DNA from: Phytophthora sp. 'mugwort'
Taxonomy: Eukaryota; Oomycota; Peronosporomycetes; Peronosporales; Peronosporaceae
Reading direction: 5' to 3'
Assembly (NCBI GenBank): GCA_033558025.1
Contig: JAUCEF010000004.1
Span: 930,001 to 994,000, forward strand
DNA: 64,000 nucleotides
In this document: piece by piece, positions 42,761-53,268 of the stretch
Layout of the letters: each line of letters starts with the position of its first letter
Numbering within the stretch: the stretch's first letter is position 1
The notes under the pieces: model-generated
Told to the model about the DNA's origin: nothing
Seen by the model: the letters and a program-made list of their open reading frames with translations, nothing else
Databases searched by the model: none
Position numbers and translations under genes: made by a program

Positions 42761-42986
42761 TTTTTGTATGGATGCCCTTGGCTGATCTAATTTGTCGCAG
42801 TGGTAAAAGCATCACGTTGTATGCTAGCCACACCGAAGTCGCGCGCGTTAAAACAAACCCCTTCCTGCTCCTAATAAGGGTTCTAGCATACCTACAGCGT
42901 TGGCAAACTCGTAAAATCGAGTGAGTTACGTTGGTCAACGTGGGTGGCTGATCAAATCTGTCGTCGAGCGTAGTGACAGCATACTG
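42761..42986 (-). repeat. Mariner right terminal inverted repeat
   Basis: Inverted partner of the left repeat, extending further outward to CAGTATGCTGTCACTACG (minus-strand reading) at the element end. Confidence 0.85.
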
Positions 42987-43283
42987 TACGTGGTGCCCAA
43001 CGCCGCTGAGATTACCATCACTCTCGTCACTCACGACCACGCATGACCACGCCTTTTGACATTTGCCGATACTACTACGCCCCCCAGTAGTCTACTGGGA
43101 GGTTTCTTTAGATGCTTCTCATGCCCCTTGCATCTGAGGATAGCCTATCCAACGCATTCAGCTTCGTCGCGTAAACCTACATGCGAAGCTATTTATTCTC
43201 CCCGTTGTAGAGGTTTCGCGGGCACCTTGCACAATCCCTTGAGGTTGCGGCGCGAGATCAGCAGTCTCTGCAAGTGCCCATAT

Positions 43284-43300
43284 TGCATTTCGCTTCAATT
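43284..43300 (+). promoter_or_regulatory. Inr-like element of the TPR-like gene
   Basis: TGCATTTCGCTTCAATT lies 20-37 bp upstream of the ATG at 43321 and resembles the oomycete initiator. The ATG has a favourable CCAAAAATGG context. Confidence 0.45.
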
Positions 43301-43320
43301 CGAACGAGCCGCTACCAAAA

Positions 43321-45501
43321 ATGGCCTCGACAATACTTCACGCAGACAGGTTCACGGACGTAACAGCTACAACCTCCATCTTCCAGATCCTCTTCAAGCA
43401 GAAAGGTACCCACGATAATCCACAGGAGGACGATGGACCTTGTTCTACCAAAGACAAAGAAGCCGAACAGCACTTATTGCAACCTGTCAAACAGCATACC
43501 TTACTCGCAGACCTTCACTTGCTTCAGCACCTCACCCAGCAGCTTCAGGCAGCAACTCTGAGCACAGCTAGCAATAATCACGACGATGACAATGAAGATG
43601 CAGCAACATCGATGGCAGTGAATAGTGAGACGGAGAACCTTGCTACCTTGTACTGCCGCCGCGCTGCAGCTCTTCTGGCGTTTGTTGACTACGATGCCAG
43701 CACTTCAGTGCCCCTGGACATTCTAGCCTCGGGTCCGTCGGCTAATACCAGTCACGACGAAGCAAACCAATCAGCACCGATGCTGGAAGCGGTTCGACAG
43801 GCGCTCCAAGACTCCCAAGCTGCTGCTGCGCTTACGTTGAACAACGCTACACTCGCTGAAGCCCACTTACTAGCCGCGTATTGCTCGCGGAGCCTGGGGG
43901 AGCTACCCCACGCGCGTGCATTCACATCTCTAGCAGCGGCGGCATTACCGGGGAGTACTGCAATTACAAGCTTGGCTGAACAACTAGATGTAGAGGCTCA
44001 TGCTGATACCGCCGACCTGTTGCCCAAATTGCGAATGACGTCTGCAATACTGTCGATGTTAGTGGCAACCAGTGCTGACCAAACAATCGTCAATCAGCAC
44101 GAAGAAGAGGAGGACAACAACGACCAACCCGAACAGAGGACAACAAAGGTGGCTCCGTCGGCTTCATCGCCGAGGTCTGCAATCCCAGCAGAGCTAGGCT
44201 CCTTCTGGAGTCAAGTTGCCACACACTTTCAAGTACTCGAAGAAGCAGCTTCTTCGTCTTGGCTGGCGAAGCTCGAGCGTCTCTTGCACCAAAACGTCCA
44301 CCACCGCTGTGCGCTGCCTTCCGCGGTACGTCAGCTAGATGCGGCACTTCAGGCCGCACTTGCCACGCTAGTTCTGCTGCTCCAGAGTAGTGTCGTGTGC
44401 TTAACACTTGGCCTCGATATGACGGACGACGCGGCGGCTAGAACCCTGGAGAAACTCGCTCAAGCTGCTTCGTCTTCTCCACAAACGCTAGTGCAGAACC
44501 GGACAGCCAGAAAATGGATTGTGCAGACCTGGGCTCCTGCAGTGCACCGCGTAGTAGTCTCTGCCTCTACGTCGCCACTTATCGGCTTGTCCAGCGATGT
44601 TTTGTTGATGTTGTCACGTCTACTGCAAGCTTCGGGAAGCTGGAGGCGATGCACTGCAATGGCCCACAGCTTGGCATACGCCGAAATGGGCTACGACCTA
44701 GCGAAGTACTTCCGCAGGGATGTCGCTGATCCTTCAGCGTGGACGCGACTGGAGATGCAGTGTGCAGAGGCATACGCTACAGCATTGTTGCAGCGCATTA
44801 CAGGCCACGACGGTGCATTGAAGACTTTCCGAGCAACTTTGCAGGCTGCGCTTTATGTCGGAGACCACGAGTACGAACTAAGGTCACGTCTGCATGTAGC
44901 TAGAACGCTTCGGCTAATAGAGGAGCCTGAGATCGCGCACGCCGAGCTCGTGCAGCTTCTGGAGCGAAGCAAAGCTCTTAGCGACGTGCACCTTGAAGCG
45001 ATAGCAGAGTACGAGATGGGTGAACAGTATGTACAACAAGAAGACCTCGAGTCAGCACAGACACACTTCCGAGCGGCACAGTCGCTGTGCAACCGCACAG
45101 CAAACTGCGGAAACTCGTGGAGACAGCGATCGATCCAGCAAGCGATTGCCTTCTACGCGCGGCTACTCCCCACAGCTCGTCGCGGAGCCATGCGCTGCAG
45201 TGTCTCCACCCTCTTGCGCTCTGTTAACGAAGAGGACAGCGATAACAGCGACGAATCTGACTCGGAAGGCAGTGATGGCGCGAGCCTAGAGGAGGGAGAA
45301 GAAGAGAGCATACGTCCCAAGGAGAGGCGCCAAGCCTTTTGCCTCAAGAAAACCTCCCCAGCGCCCCGCTCGTTGATGAGCACGCTCATGAACACGACGG
45401 GGAACAATTCGCTGAGCGGCCCGAAGCCCAAGCGGATGATGACATGGCGCGAGTCTGTGTTCGCGACAATGTGGCCCGGTAGCAGCATGGGCGCACAGTA
45501 A
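43321..45501 (+). CDS. TPR-like helical-repeat protein, uncharacterised
   Basis: Single exon, 726 aa, intact. It is mostly Ala/Leu-rich helices. Pairs of helices with the TPR-like A..Y...G pattern are clearest at residues 480-590 (AEMGYDLAKYF, AEAYATALLQRITGHDGALK, AIAEYEMGEQYVQQEDLESA). The N-terminal half has low-complexity acidic linkers (EEEEDNNDQPEQ). The C-terminal 90 residues are acidic Ser/Asp/Glu (SDNSDESDSEGSDG), then basic. No signal or membrane segment. A scaffold role in a protein complex is the usual one for such repeats. I cannot name the family. It is tandem with the ATP synthase gamma gene, 331 bp downstream. Confidence 0.75.
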   Translation: MASTILHADRFTDVTATTSIFQILFKQKGTHDNPQEDDGPCSTKDKEAEQHLLQPVKQHTLLADLHLLQHLTQQLQAATLSTASNNHDDDNEDAATSMAVNSETENLATLYCRRAAALLAFVDYDASTSVPLDILASGPSANTSHDEANQSAPMLEAVRQALQDSQAAAALTLNNATLAEAHLLAAYCSRSLGELPHARAFTSLAAAALPGSTAITSLAEQLDVEAHADTADLLPKLRMTSAILSMLVATSADQTIVNQHEEEEDNNDQPEQRTTKVAPSASSPRSAIPAELGSFWSQVATHFQVLEEAASSSWLAKLERLLHQNVHHRCALPSAVRQLDAALQAALATLVLLLQSSVVCLTLGLDMTDDAAARTLEKLAQAASSSPQTLVQNRTARKWIVQTWAPAVHRVVVSASTSPLIGLSSDVLLMLSRLLQASGSWRRCTAMAHSLAYAEMGYDLAKYFRRDVADPSAWTRLEMQCAEAYATALLQRITGHDGALKTFRATLQAALYVGDHEYELRSRLHVARTLRLIEEPEIAHAELVQLLERSKALSDVHLEAIAEYEMGEQYVQQEDLESAQTHFRAAQSLCNRTANCGNSWRQRSIQQAIAFYARLLPTARRGAMRCSVSTLLRSVNEEDSDNSDESDSEGSDGASLEEGEEESIRPKERRQAFCLKKTSPAPRSLMSTLMNTTGNNSLSGPKPKRMMTWRESVFATMWPGSSMGAQ

Positions 45502-45832
45502 GCAACAGTAATAAACATAACATAATACATGTTACTCATTTAGTTAGCTCGGTGAAGTCGAAGTTGTATTTGGTGTGGTCCACACTAATTTAATCCAATT
45601 TACGCCAAGATCATTGCTGACGTCACATATCACTGGTCAAAACTCGTCAAGTGAACACTGACTCGCAAATAACATTGCTACCACCGAACCCAACTATCGG
45701 ATTAGCCAGGTTAATTAATTTCCATATCGTACATCACCCGCCACCGTCCCTCGAAACGGTAGCCCCAAAACGAGCGGCTCTGAACCACAGACACCCAGAT
45801 TCGACGCCCCCCAGCAGTGCAAGAACGACAGG
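45502..45832. other. Intergenic, promoter side of ATP synthase gamma
   Basis: 331 bp between two same-direction genes. No clear initiator match. The 3' end of the TPR-like gene carries AATAAACATAACATAATAC about 10 bases past the stop, a possible poly(A) signal. Confidence 0.4.
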
Positions 45833-46949
45833 ATGGTCATGATGATTCTCGTCAAGAAGTCGGCGCCCGTGCTCAAGTGCGTAGCCCTTTGTGCCCCCGG
45901 CGTCTTCCAGACACAGGGCTATCATCCATGCCGTTTGCACCCTCCGCTTGCTTCTCTATCGGCCGCTAGCAGCACTTCCCTCGTGGTGTTAAAGGCCGCA
46001 TAGGATCGACGCCGGCGGGTGCAACAGCCACAATGACCATCAGTCTCTAACGTTGTTGCCATCTCTTGCCACCCGCAGGACCGTCGGCCAGCAGGCCCGC
46101 GGCATGGCCACGGAGAAGCAGATTCTGCAGCGTATCACGGCCACGTCCAACATCGCCAAGATTACCAAGTCGATGAAGATGGTGTCTGCCGCCAAGATGC
46201 GTGGCGCTGAGAACCGCATGACCGCCGGCCGGCCCTTCACCGCGTGGCTAGACAACGTTAAAGGTGCTAAGAACCGCACCATCGAGACCGACGGCTTGGC
46301 CCCTGCCGAGGAGCTCGAGGGCGACAACTTGTTTGTCGTCGTCTCGTCGGACCGCGGTCTGTGCGGCGGCATCAACTCTGGTATCGCGAAGACCACTCGC
46401 AAGCAGATCGCTGGCGTCGAGGACCACTCGCAGATCTTTGTGATCGGCGACAAGGCCCGCGCCCAGCTGCGTCGCGACCTCGGCGACAACATCCGCGGCA
46501 ACGTCACGGAGACCTTCCAGTCGCCCCCTAACTTCACGGTGGCCAGCGCCATCGCGGAGGCCGTGGTTGCCTCGGCCCCGTCCGAGTCGGAGAAGGTGCA
46601 CATCGTGTACAACAAGTTCAAGTCGGCTATTACGTACATGCCGTCCGTGCGCTCGCTCGCCGTGCAGCCGGACTCGGACGCCTTCGACCTGTACGAGCTC
46701 GAGCCCGACAACAAGGACGAGCTGCTCGCCGACCTCAAGGAGTTCGAGATCGCGACCGCCATCTTCCAGGGCATGATCGAGAACTCGACCAGCGAGGAGT
46801 CGTCGCGTATGGCTGCCATGGAGAACGCCACCACCAACGCTGAAGACCTCATCGGCAAGCTCACGCTCGTGTACAACAAGGCTCGCCAAGCCCGTATTAC
46901 CACGGAGCTGATTGAAATTATCTCGGGTGCCGCTTCTCTGGACGGTTAA
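45833..46949 (+). CDS. ATP5F1C: Mitochondrial ATP synthase F1 subunit gamma
   Basis: Two exons, 45833-45876 and 46079-46949, 304 aa. The 202-bp intron has a GTGCGT donor and a CCCGCAG acceptor. The first exon encodes the start of a mitochondrial presequence (MVMMILVKKSAPVLK), probably cleaved near QQARGMATEK. The mature start, KQILQRITATSNIAKITKSM, and MVSAAKMRGAENRM form the N-terminal helix of the central rotor shaft. SSDRGLCGGINSGI is the conserved Rossmann-like core block. ARQARITTELIEIISGAASL is the C-terminal helix. All family landmarks are present, with no breaks. It couples proton flow through Fo to catalysis in F1. It converges on the carrier gene, 340 bp away. Codon use is strongly G/C-ending, as expected for a highly expressed gene. 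Confidence 0.96.
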
Positions 46950-47289
46950 GTGCGTTCACGAGCCTGGCTGACAGTGCGGAATCGTGACTGGCAGCGGGTT
47001 TAAAACAAAACGGACGAATTAAATCCTCGCGCGAGAGATGAACTTGCCCTGTATAGCTAGGATGAGGGACAGCGAGCGCGAGGTTAAACTCGAGGGAAAG
47101 TACGAGCAAAGCAAGCGTGGTGTCGACGGAAATAAACAGCAAAACCATCTCCCCGACTGGCATGTATCTGTCGTTCGTAGTCTGTGTTTGTGGTTGTCAA
47201 GACAATTCCTAATCCGTCAAACAAAGATGCTAATCGAGTGTATTTTAGCTGCTTTGCCACCGGGGGAGCTACGGTAGGTAAAATAATGT
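46950..47289. other. Convergent intergenic region
   Basis: Shared 3' region of ATP synthase gamma and the carrier gene. No gene. A+T-rich words (TTTAAAACAAAACGG; TATTTTAGCTGC) may include termination signals. Confidence 0.4.
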
Positions 47290-48887
47290 TTAGTTTTTGG
47301 AAAAGTACTCGGTGACCTGGTCCATGACAAGCCACTGGATACCGTACGACGGGCAGAGACGAGCAAGACGCGGCACGAGACCCTTGTACAGCGCGGTGAC
47401 GCCTTCCTCCTTGGCAATCACGACCATAGCGTCTACCATGCCTTTGTACTTGCCGCCGGCGCTGGCAGAAGTCTCCTGCGCCATGAGACGCGTCTTGACC
47501 ACATCCATGGGGCAGTTAATGCATGGGCCGGGGATGGCACCGATCATACCAGTCAGTCCACTCTTCCACGCCGGCAACGAGTCGCCATCCTGGATCTTCC
47601 ACACATGTTTCTTAATGAAGTTATTCGACCAAAAGCTGCAAGCTTGGTTGAGACCCTGGCGGCCGATGGTCGGCGCCAGACCTTTCCACAGGGCGAACGG
47701 GCCTTCGTTTTTGACCACCGTGACGGCAGTGTGCACAGGACCACGATACTTGGGGATCTCACCCTTGACGATGTCCTGACCTTGCAGACGCGTCTTAATG
47801 ACCTCGAACGGCGTCACAATCAGCACAGCTTCGGTGGCACCAGCAAGCGCGCCAGCAGTGAATTCGTTGGCGCCGCTGACCTGGCCGTTCTTGTCGGAGA
47901 GCATGCGACGGAAGATGGCGTTGAAGTAGAAACGCGTGCCGTTCTTGAGCACAACTGTAATGGAAAGTACAAAATATCGTTAGCCATTTTCACCAGAACC
48001 TAACAGAACATCAAGAAGGCTACCGTACCATGCGTCACCCATGGAGCAAAACCTTTGTACAAGCCTTTAGGGCCCTCGGCAGCGAACAGTTTCTTGCCGC
48101 AGTCGACCATGCCGCGGTACTGGCCAGTCTTGTCGAGTTGCATGCGTGTCTTGGTCACATCCAGCGGCGTAAGGATTAGGGACTCGATGACGCCGGAAAG
48201 CGCACCACCGAAAAACTTGACTGTGGGCGACACCTTCTTGACTTTGCCGTCCTTGTCGGCGGGCAGCGGGGCGCGCAGACCGCCCTCGCCCACCTCGACG
48301 CTGGCCTTCCACCAATTCTTGGAGAGCTGGCGGACATCCGGATCCCAAAGGAAGTGCTCGAGCGCCGTGGGCGACGCCATCTTGGAGCGCAGCAATAGAT
48401 AAAGATACTTGAAGTCAGCCTCGTGCACGCAGTGTGCGTCACGCGGGTGCAGCTGCTGGATCATGCTGGTGGCCTCCTGCAGCGTGACAGTGACGCCCAG
48501 CGCCTGCAGACCATTCTGCAGGTCCTCGTCCACGAGGAAGCCCTTGTTCTCCTTGTCGAACGAACGGAAGGTCTGCAGGATAAACTCCTCATGCAATGCG
48601 TGGAAGTCATCATAGGTGAGCTGGCCCTGGTTCTTCGGATCCAGCCGCTTCATGAGCTTGGCCACATCGTCCGCCGTCAGCTTGACGCCGGCCACGCGCA
48701 GACCGCGCTGGATGTCCATGGCGTTTACCTTGCCGTCCATGTCGACATCCACGCGCGCGAAGGCCTCGCGCAGCAGCTGGTCCACCGTCACGCGCGAGTT
48801 GCGACGCACGAGCTTAGCGCGCTGCTCGGCGTTGACGTTGACGTTAGTAGGCTGCGGCTGCTCCTTCGGAGTGCTAGCATCAGCCAT
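47290..48887 (-). CDS. EF-hand mitochondrial carrier, SFC1/tricarboxylate-like
   Basis: Two exons, 48887-48029 and 47954-47290, 507 aa. The 74-bp intron has a GTACGG donor and a TTACAG acceptor. The start MADASTPKEQ is chosen for its A(-3)/G(+4) context; an in-frame Met at 49046 would add 53 Ser/Pro-rich residues. Residues 35-165 are calmodulin-like: one canonical EF loop (D47-V-D-M-D-G...D58) and two degenerate ones (D83, D111). Residues about 225-507 are three carrier repeats with PLDVTK, PFEVIK and PMDVVK signatures. The APTIGRQGLNQACSF block of repeat 2 resembles succinate-fumarate/citrate carriers rather than the ATP-Mg/Pi carriers that usually carry EF-hands. It is probably in the inner mitochondrial membrane and may be calcium-regulated. 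Substrate unproven. Confidence 0.88.
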
Positions 48888-51761
48888 GATGGAGGATGCT
48901 GTGTCTTGGAAAGAAGAAGAAGGCGTCGGCTCGCGAGAGGGAGATTGGAAGTGGGAAGCGGGATCTGCGGTTTGTGGTGGTTCGCTCTGGTGCTTCGTCG
49001 TGAACCGAAACGGCCCGAGGCCGAGTCGACGCGCCCCATCTTGCACTTTGTGCTTGAATACTCAGGCCAGTGACTGGTACTCTGTACCAACCACTGACGT
49101 CGCCGATAGATTTGAAGATATTTTGCACACGAGCGATGGTGAACATACTTTCGCGACACTATAGTGAACGCAAGTCAAACGATGTTGCCGGCGGTGAACC
49201 GCGTTTCTCACTACAACTGAGGCAGGTCCGGACGAAGACGCAAGGACACGCCGCAAAGCAAAGCGTTTGTAGCGACGAGATGCGAGATTGTCACATGTGG
49301 GGAGCTGCTACATCGTCTAGAGCGTGTAAACGAGCGCACATCTTGTAGGAAAGCTTTTTCTGCTTGGAGCGCAGCAGCCGCGCGCAAGATCCGCGATACA
49401 AAGCAATCGACGTCGAGAAAACAACACGAACCATTGCTTGCAACTATAAAAGTTTAGGGTACGCGGTTGGGGTGGTGCAGATCCAGGCATTTGTGCATGA
49501 CTGTTTGCTGTCTTGTTTCGACGATCCGATTCCTCTATGAAGTAATGCATTGTGTGTTAGTCCAGTATTTTATAGTGAAGGACCTTGGTGTTGTTATAAA
49601 TGTCAAATGAGTTTTCTGAAAAGATATGAAATGGAGATGTTTGATTGGTCGAATACCGCTAAACGTCTGCATCTTCAAGAGCGGCCAGCGGGGAGCTCGT
49701 CGCCTGCGTCACTAAGGCGAAATTGCATGTAAGGAAAAGATATCTGTAGTCCGGGAAGCATGATCGCTTCAAGCAGGTAAAAATGGTGCGAGGTTAGTTG
49801 GCTTTGCCCTGGGCAAGCGAGTAGGGCCTGCGTGAAGTCGTCGCCTCGTCACATGGTCGAGTAAGCAGTGTATGGCTCGGGCAACAACATGATCATCACT
49901 TCTTGCTTCACGCGCAGGCATGCATCCATACAAGAATATTTAACGCAGGACAGCAGTCAGGACGATAGTCACTGTCATCTGCCCTGGATGGAAGACTGCG
50001 CACGATCAGAGGTAGAATTGCATTGCTCCGGTACGTCCTGCCTGCTGCTAGTGGTTGGCTCGCTGTCCATCGATCTGTTGACTACAACAACTTTCTTATT
50101 TGGCAATCGTGTCCAGTATGGTTGGTCATGGTGCTGAACAGGTCTCGTATCCTCGTCTATAGGAAACGACTTCTAAACCTATGAAGTTTGACATTCGTTG
50201 TGTAGTTTTCGCTGCTGAATCGCAGCTACAGTACTCCTGTAGCAAATCCAGGTGTCTATGAGACCCCGTCGAACACTCGGATACTACCGAACCTAAGTAT
50301 ATTTTGCGATGCTCCGTCGTGCTGTAGCACTCATAACATTGCAAATCAAGCGCATGACAAAATATGTCCCTAAACTAACATCGTACCGACAAAACTACTT
50401 TTGGGTCTATCGAATCGTCTTTGCCCAAAGATTCGATTGTGCCTACGCTAGATCGGGCAGCTTCCTTTTCTAATTTTGGGAGCAAGGTTCCCTTTTTTTG
50501 GCAGTATAACATCGAAAACCAGAATGAAATTCGTATTGAGGACGCAAGAATCAAAATGTTTTGTGCCGATTCGATTCGTCCCCTTTGAAGCTATCGAATT
50601 CGTTTTCTGGAGCACTCACCTTGCTTCGGTTGGGCAACAACATCGCAGGATACACTCACTCCGTTCTGCTCTGTATCGGAGACTCCGTGGTTACGGCTTC
50701 GGAAGGTTCGGCGATGCAGATTTCTTTAGTGCCGCTTGACTTTTTGCCTTTTGCTCTTTTGCTACGGGTACTGCAGTCGCGATTCACCGCTTTGGCTTCA
50801 ACTTCCCCTGCTCAGTTGAGAGCATCGTGAACCGGGCCATTCCCAAACTGCTCAGAGACGTAGTGTCTCATTTTGTTATAACTGTCCTGCTTTATCTCCA
50901 TTCACAGGCGATAGGCTATAACCGCTCCAGATACTGGTCAAACATTCAACTTGCTGCCGTGAGGTTTAACGGATATTCGACCTTTGCTGTTCTGCTTATG
51001 GTATCGGGTTACGGAACTCGTGGACGTCTTGTAGTAAGAACACGAAGCTTCCTTGCGTATGCGGCCCTAGCAGCAGATAAAAGAAGAAGCTTCTCTTCCT
51101 CCATTCCTCTGTGGCGGACGTGCCCGCCTTGCGCAGCCGGTGCCGTCAAGATGTTCTGCTTCAGTTCAGCATTGATCATTTGCGTTATGAAGTTCCCTCA
51201 ATAGCTTCTCTTTTCCACGTAGGCAGCGTGGCTCGAAAGGAACCGCAGCTATAAGAGGCCGGGTCTCCTCTTAAAGACAAAGCTTAATGAATTAATGCTT
51301 GCGTCCTCATCAAGTGACTCGGCATCGCTAGGGGCTCCATCTCCCTTGCAAGACGACACAGCCACTACGTCATCATGAGAACCCCCTCCCGAGTCGCTCT
51401 CCCTACTCCATACTCTACTGCTCACGGAGTCGCTGCCCTCTGCAGCTTCGCCGCCCTCCCCACGCAGAGATTCATGGGCACCAGCTCTTCCATCCCCCCC
51501 CGCTTATCTTGTCTCCAGCGGTGGTCACTGCGGACTTGGTTATTAAGATAATGGAATTTTGGGGGTACCCTCCCACTCAGGTAAAACAATAAGGGTTTTG
51601 AGCAACTGTGAACTGAGGCCAGAAATGAAGCATGCGAGTAGACTTCCCGCCGCCTAGTCGGTCACTCGAGCTGGCGATGTACCGAGCTGCGAGCTAAGCA
51701 AGCAAAAGATAATTAGCAACAACAACAACAGCAACAACAGTAGAAGCCTAACTAGGCATAC
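48888..51761. other. 2.9 kb without a recognisable gene
   Basis: Upstream of the carrier gene there are only short frames. 50476-51204 is comparatively open on both strands (a minus-strand stretch about 50820-50555 lacks stops and is Lys/Ser-rich) but shows no motif. A pyrimidine-rich tract at 51300-51500 and an AAC/GTT microsatellite at 51717-51740 follow. No tRNA or repeat assigned. Confidence 0.35.
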
Positions 51762-52089
51762 CTCGAAACCGTTGGCTCGTGCACGTGGGTCGCGTTCGAG
51801 GGAGCACACGACATCACCCACGCGTACATAGGTAGTCCCAAATAGATAATTCATACTGCAGCTCGAAGTGGTGCATAATCTGTGACGTGAAATGCTGAGC
51901 GGGCTCCGAAGTGAGCTCTTCGAAACCGATCCACTGGGCAAGTACAGCGTTACACCACTAATACGTCGCTTGGCCCAAAATTTTAAGGTCGTATTCGTCG
52001 TCCTCCAGCGTAGCTTCTTCATACGCGGCTGAAATAAAGCGCTCACCACGGGCTATGATGTTGACGTCGTCATCATCAGAAGCTGTCAT
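51762..52089 (-). pseudogene. Broken gene fragment with BAH-like segment
   Basis: Starts MTASDDDDVNIIARGERFIS (ATG 52087-52089), an acidic N-terminus followed by EATLEDDEYDLKILGQATY, then a TAG at 51958-51960. The same frame continues open (WIGFEELTSEPAQHF...). A one-base shift then gives TYVRVGDVVCSLERDPRARA, which looks like the start of a BAH domain ('.VGDVV.....D....P..A'). The fragment ends at a good donor (GAG/GTATGC at 51762/51761). Possible downstream exon sequence (AARYIASSSDRLGG) is short and lost. This suggests a truncated chromatin-type gene with two lesions. Confidence 0.4.
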
Positions 52090-52822
52090 CTTGCAAGTTG
52101 ACGGGACTTTGGGAAGCGATAATGGCAGCGCCGCCAACGTGCCTGAACTGCCCACGAAGACGCTGGAAGCTCGATGCGTGGCGCTGATGGGGGGGGGGGG
52201 CTGAGAGGCACCATGACGGTTGGTAGCTTGGCAACTGTGAGGACAATGGGTGAATGACAGCACGCGAGCGGCCTGTCGATGGCATAAACACTTAAATTGG
52301 ATAGCCTCTATAATATAATATAAACCGTATTTATTCGATACTACTCTGTCCAGTAAATAAATAATAACCTGTATAACGCATAAAAACAAAGCGTTACCGG
52401 AATCACTCACATCTCTATTGTTGCCTGGTTATGAATACTGTAAGAGATGAAAGCAGTTCTCTATTGTTGGCAGGCTATATTTATATTAAGCGAATCTGAA
52501 ACGCTATATTTGCGGCAGCGAGCCAAATCACATGGTTGTTCAGAAACAGCTTTTCAGTGAGTTACAGCTGCCGCTTGCAGTAGGGTACAGGGCAACTTCA
52601 ACACTTTTGAATAATTCGTAATAGTGCTACAAATCGAAGCTCGAATTAACAGCTCCGATAGAATGTTGCCAGATAGTACCGACAAACAAACTATCGGTTT
52701 GTTTAGCCTATTTTATGAGTATATTAATGAGTTGTGGAGTACGTAACGTGATGCACAAAAGAAGCTCTAAGCGAATCAGTCGGTCATACGTATTGCGAGA
52801 ATGCCCGAACTTACGCCTAAAC
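52090..52822. other. Intergenic, nothing recognised
   Basis: Includes a G12 run at 52189-52200 and A+T-rich sequence 52300-52420. Repeated TCTATTGTTG(C/G)C(A/T)GG words at 52413 and 52461. Confidence 0.35.
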
Positions 52823-53032
52823 CTAATAGTAATCGTAATCGCTGTCTTGGTTGTTGGCTTCGTCCTCACTGCTAGCCTCCGCCAGGTCTTCCACAAGCTC
52901 GTAGAACGCGACGTCGTCGCTGTCAAAGTTCTTCGAGTTGAAAGAAAAGGAAGACAAGCTTCTCAACGCAGGTGTCGCGTAGGTGATTGCGAGCGTGAGA
53001 ATGGACGAACTTGTTGCGCCGAGAAGTTTATA
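52823..53032 (-). CDS. Possible acidic C-terminal exon, unassigned
   Basis: Minus-strand frame with no stop from 53032 to a TAG at 52823-52825, 69 codons, without an obvious start. It ends in an acidic, aromatic tail (DDVAFYELVEDLAEASSEDE, then NNQDSDYDYY). Composition looks like a genuine C-terminus rather than a random frame. It could be the last exon of the hAT remnant just upstream on the same strand, or of the BAH-like gene. No splice acceptor could be fixed. Confidence 0.3.
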   Translation of the reverse strand, partial: YKLLGATSSSILTLAITYATPALRSLSSFSFNSKNFDSDDVAFYELVEDLAEASSEDEANNQDSDYDYY

Positions 53033-53268
53033 TCAGCAGCAGCGCTCGAGCAGCTCGCATGGAAGACGGTCAGAGCAATATCTTGCAGCAGCGGAAACTG
53101 GAAGGTACCTTGTCAGTATTCTAGTACCGAAAGCCGTCTGGCTTCAATAGGCTTGACCTCGCGTGATCCTTCCCTGACATATATATCCATGGAAGAACAC
53201 CAACGGGTGTTCTTTTTGAAGAGTCGCCCAGACGAGCTGGTTGGTTGAGGGGTTGTCGGTTACGACAG

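Larger units (their letters stand above)
41378..42986. mobile_element. Tc1/mariner element with long terminal inverted repeats
   Basis: About 1.6 kb bounded by inverted repeats of roughly 215-230 bp enclosing a minus-strand mariner transposase. The right end reads ...GACAGCATACTG followed by TA (42987-42988), the expected TA target. The outer about 15 bases of the left repeat are missing or diverged, so the left end is approximate. Confidence 0.8.

Noticed and set aside
43083..43099. CCCAGTAGTCTACTGGG palindrome as an operator
   Set aside because: An isolated short palindrome in non-coding DNA between a mariner and a gene. No second copy near a promoter.
46248..46889. 213-aa minus-strand open frame antisense to ATP synthase gamma
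   Set aside because: A shadow of G/C-ending codon use in a strongly conserved gene. Its composition (His/Arg/Gly/Leu) and lack of motif are typical of antisense artefacts.
48423..49164. Long plus-strand frames opposite the EF-hand carrier
   Set aside because: Antisense shadows of the carrier exon with low-complexity composition. The sense strand has clear EF-hand and carrier signatures.
51654..51800. Poly-leucine open frame on the minus strand
   Set aside because: It is a translated AAC/GTT microsatellite inside a probable intron or flank, not a membrane protein.
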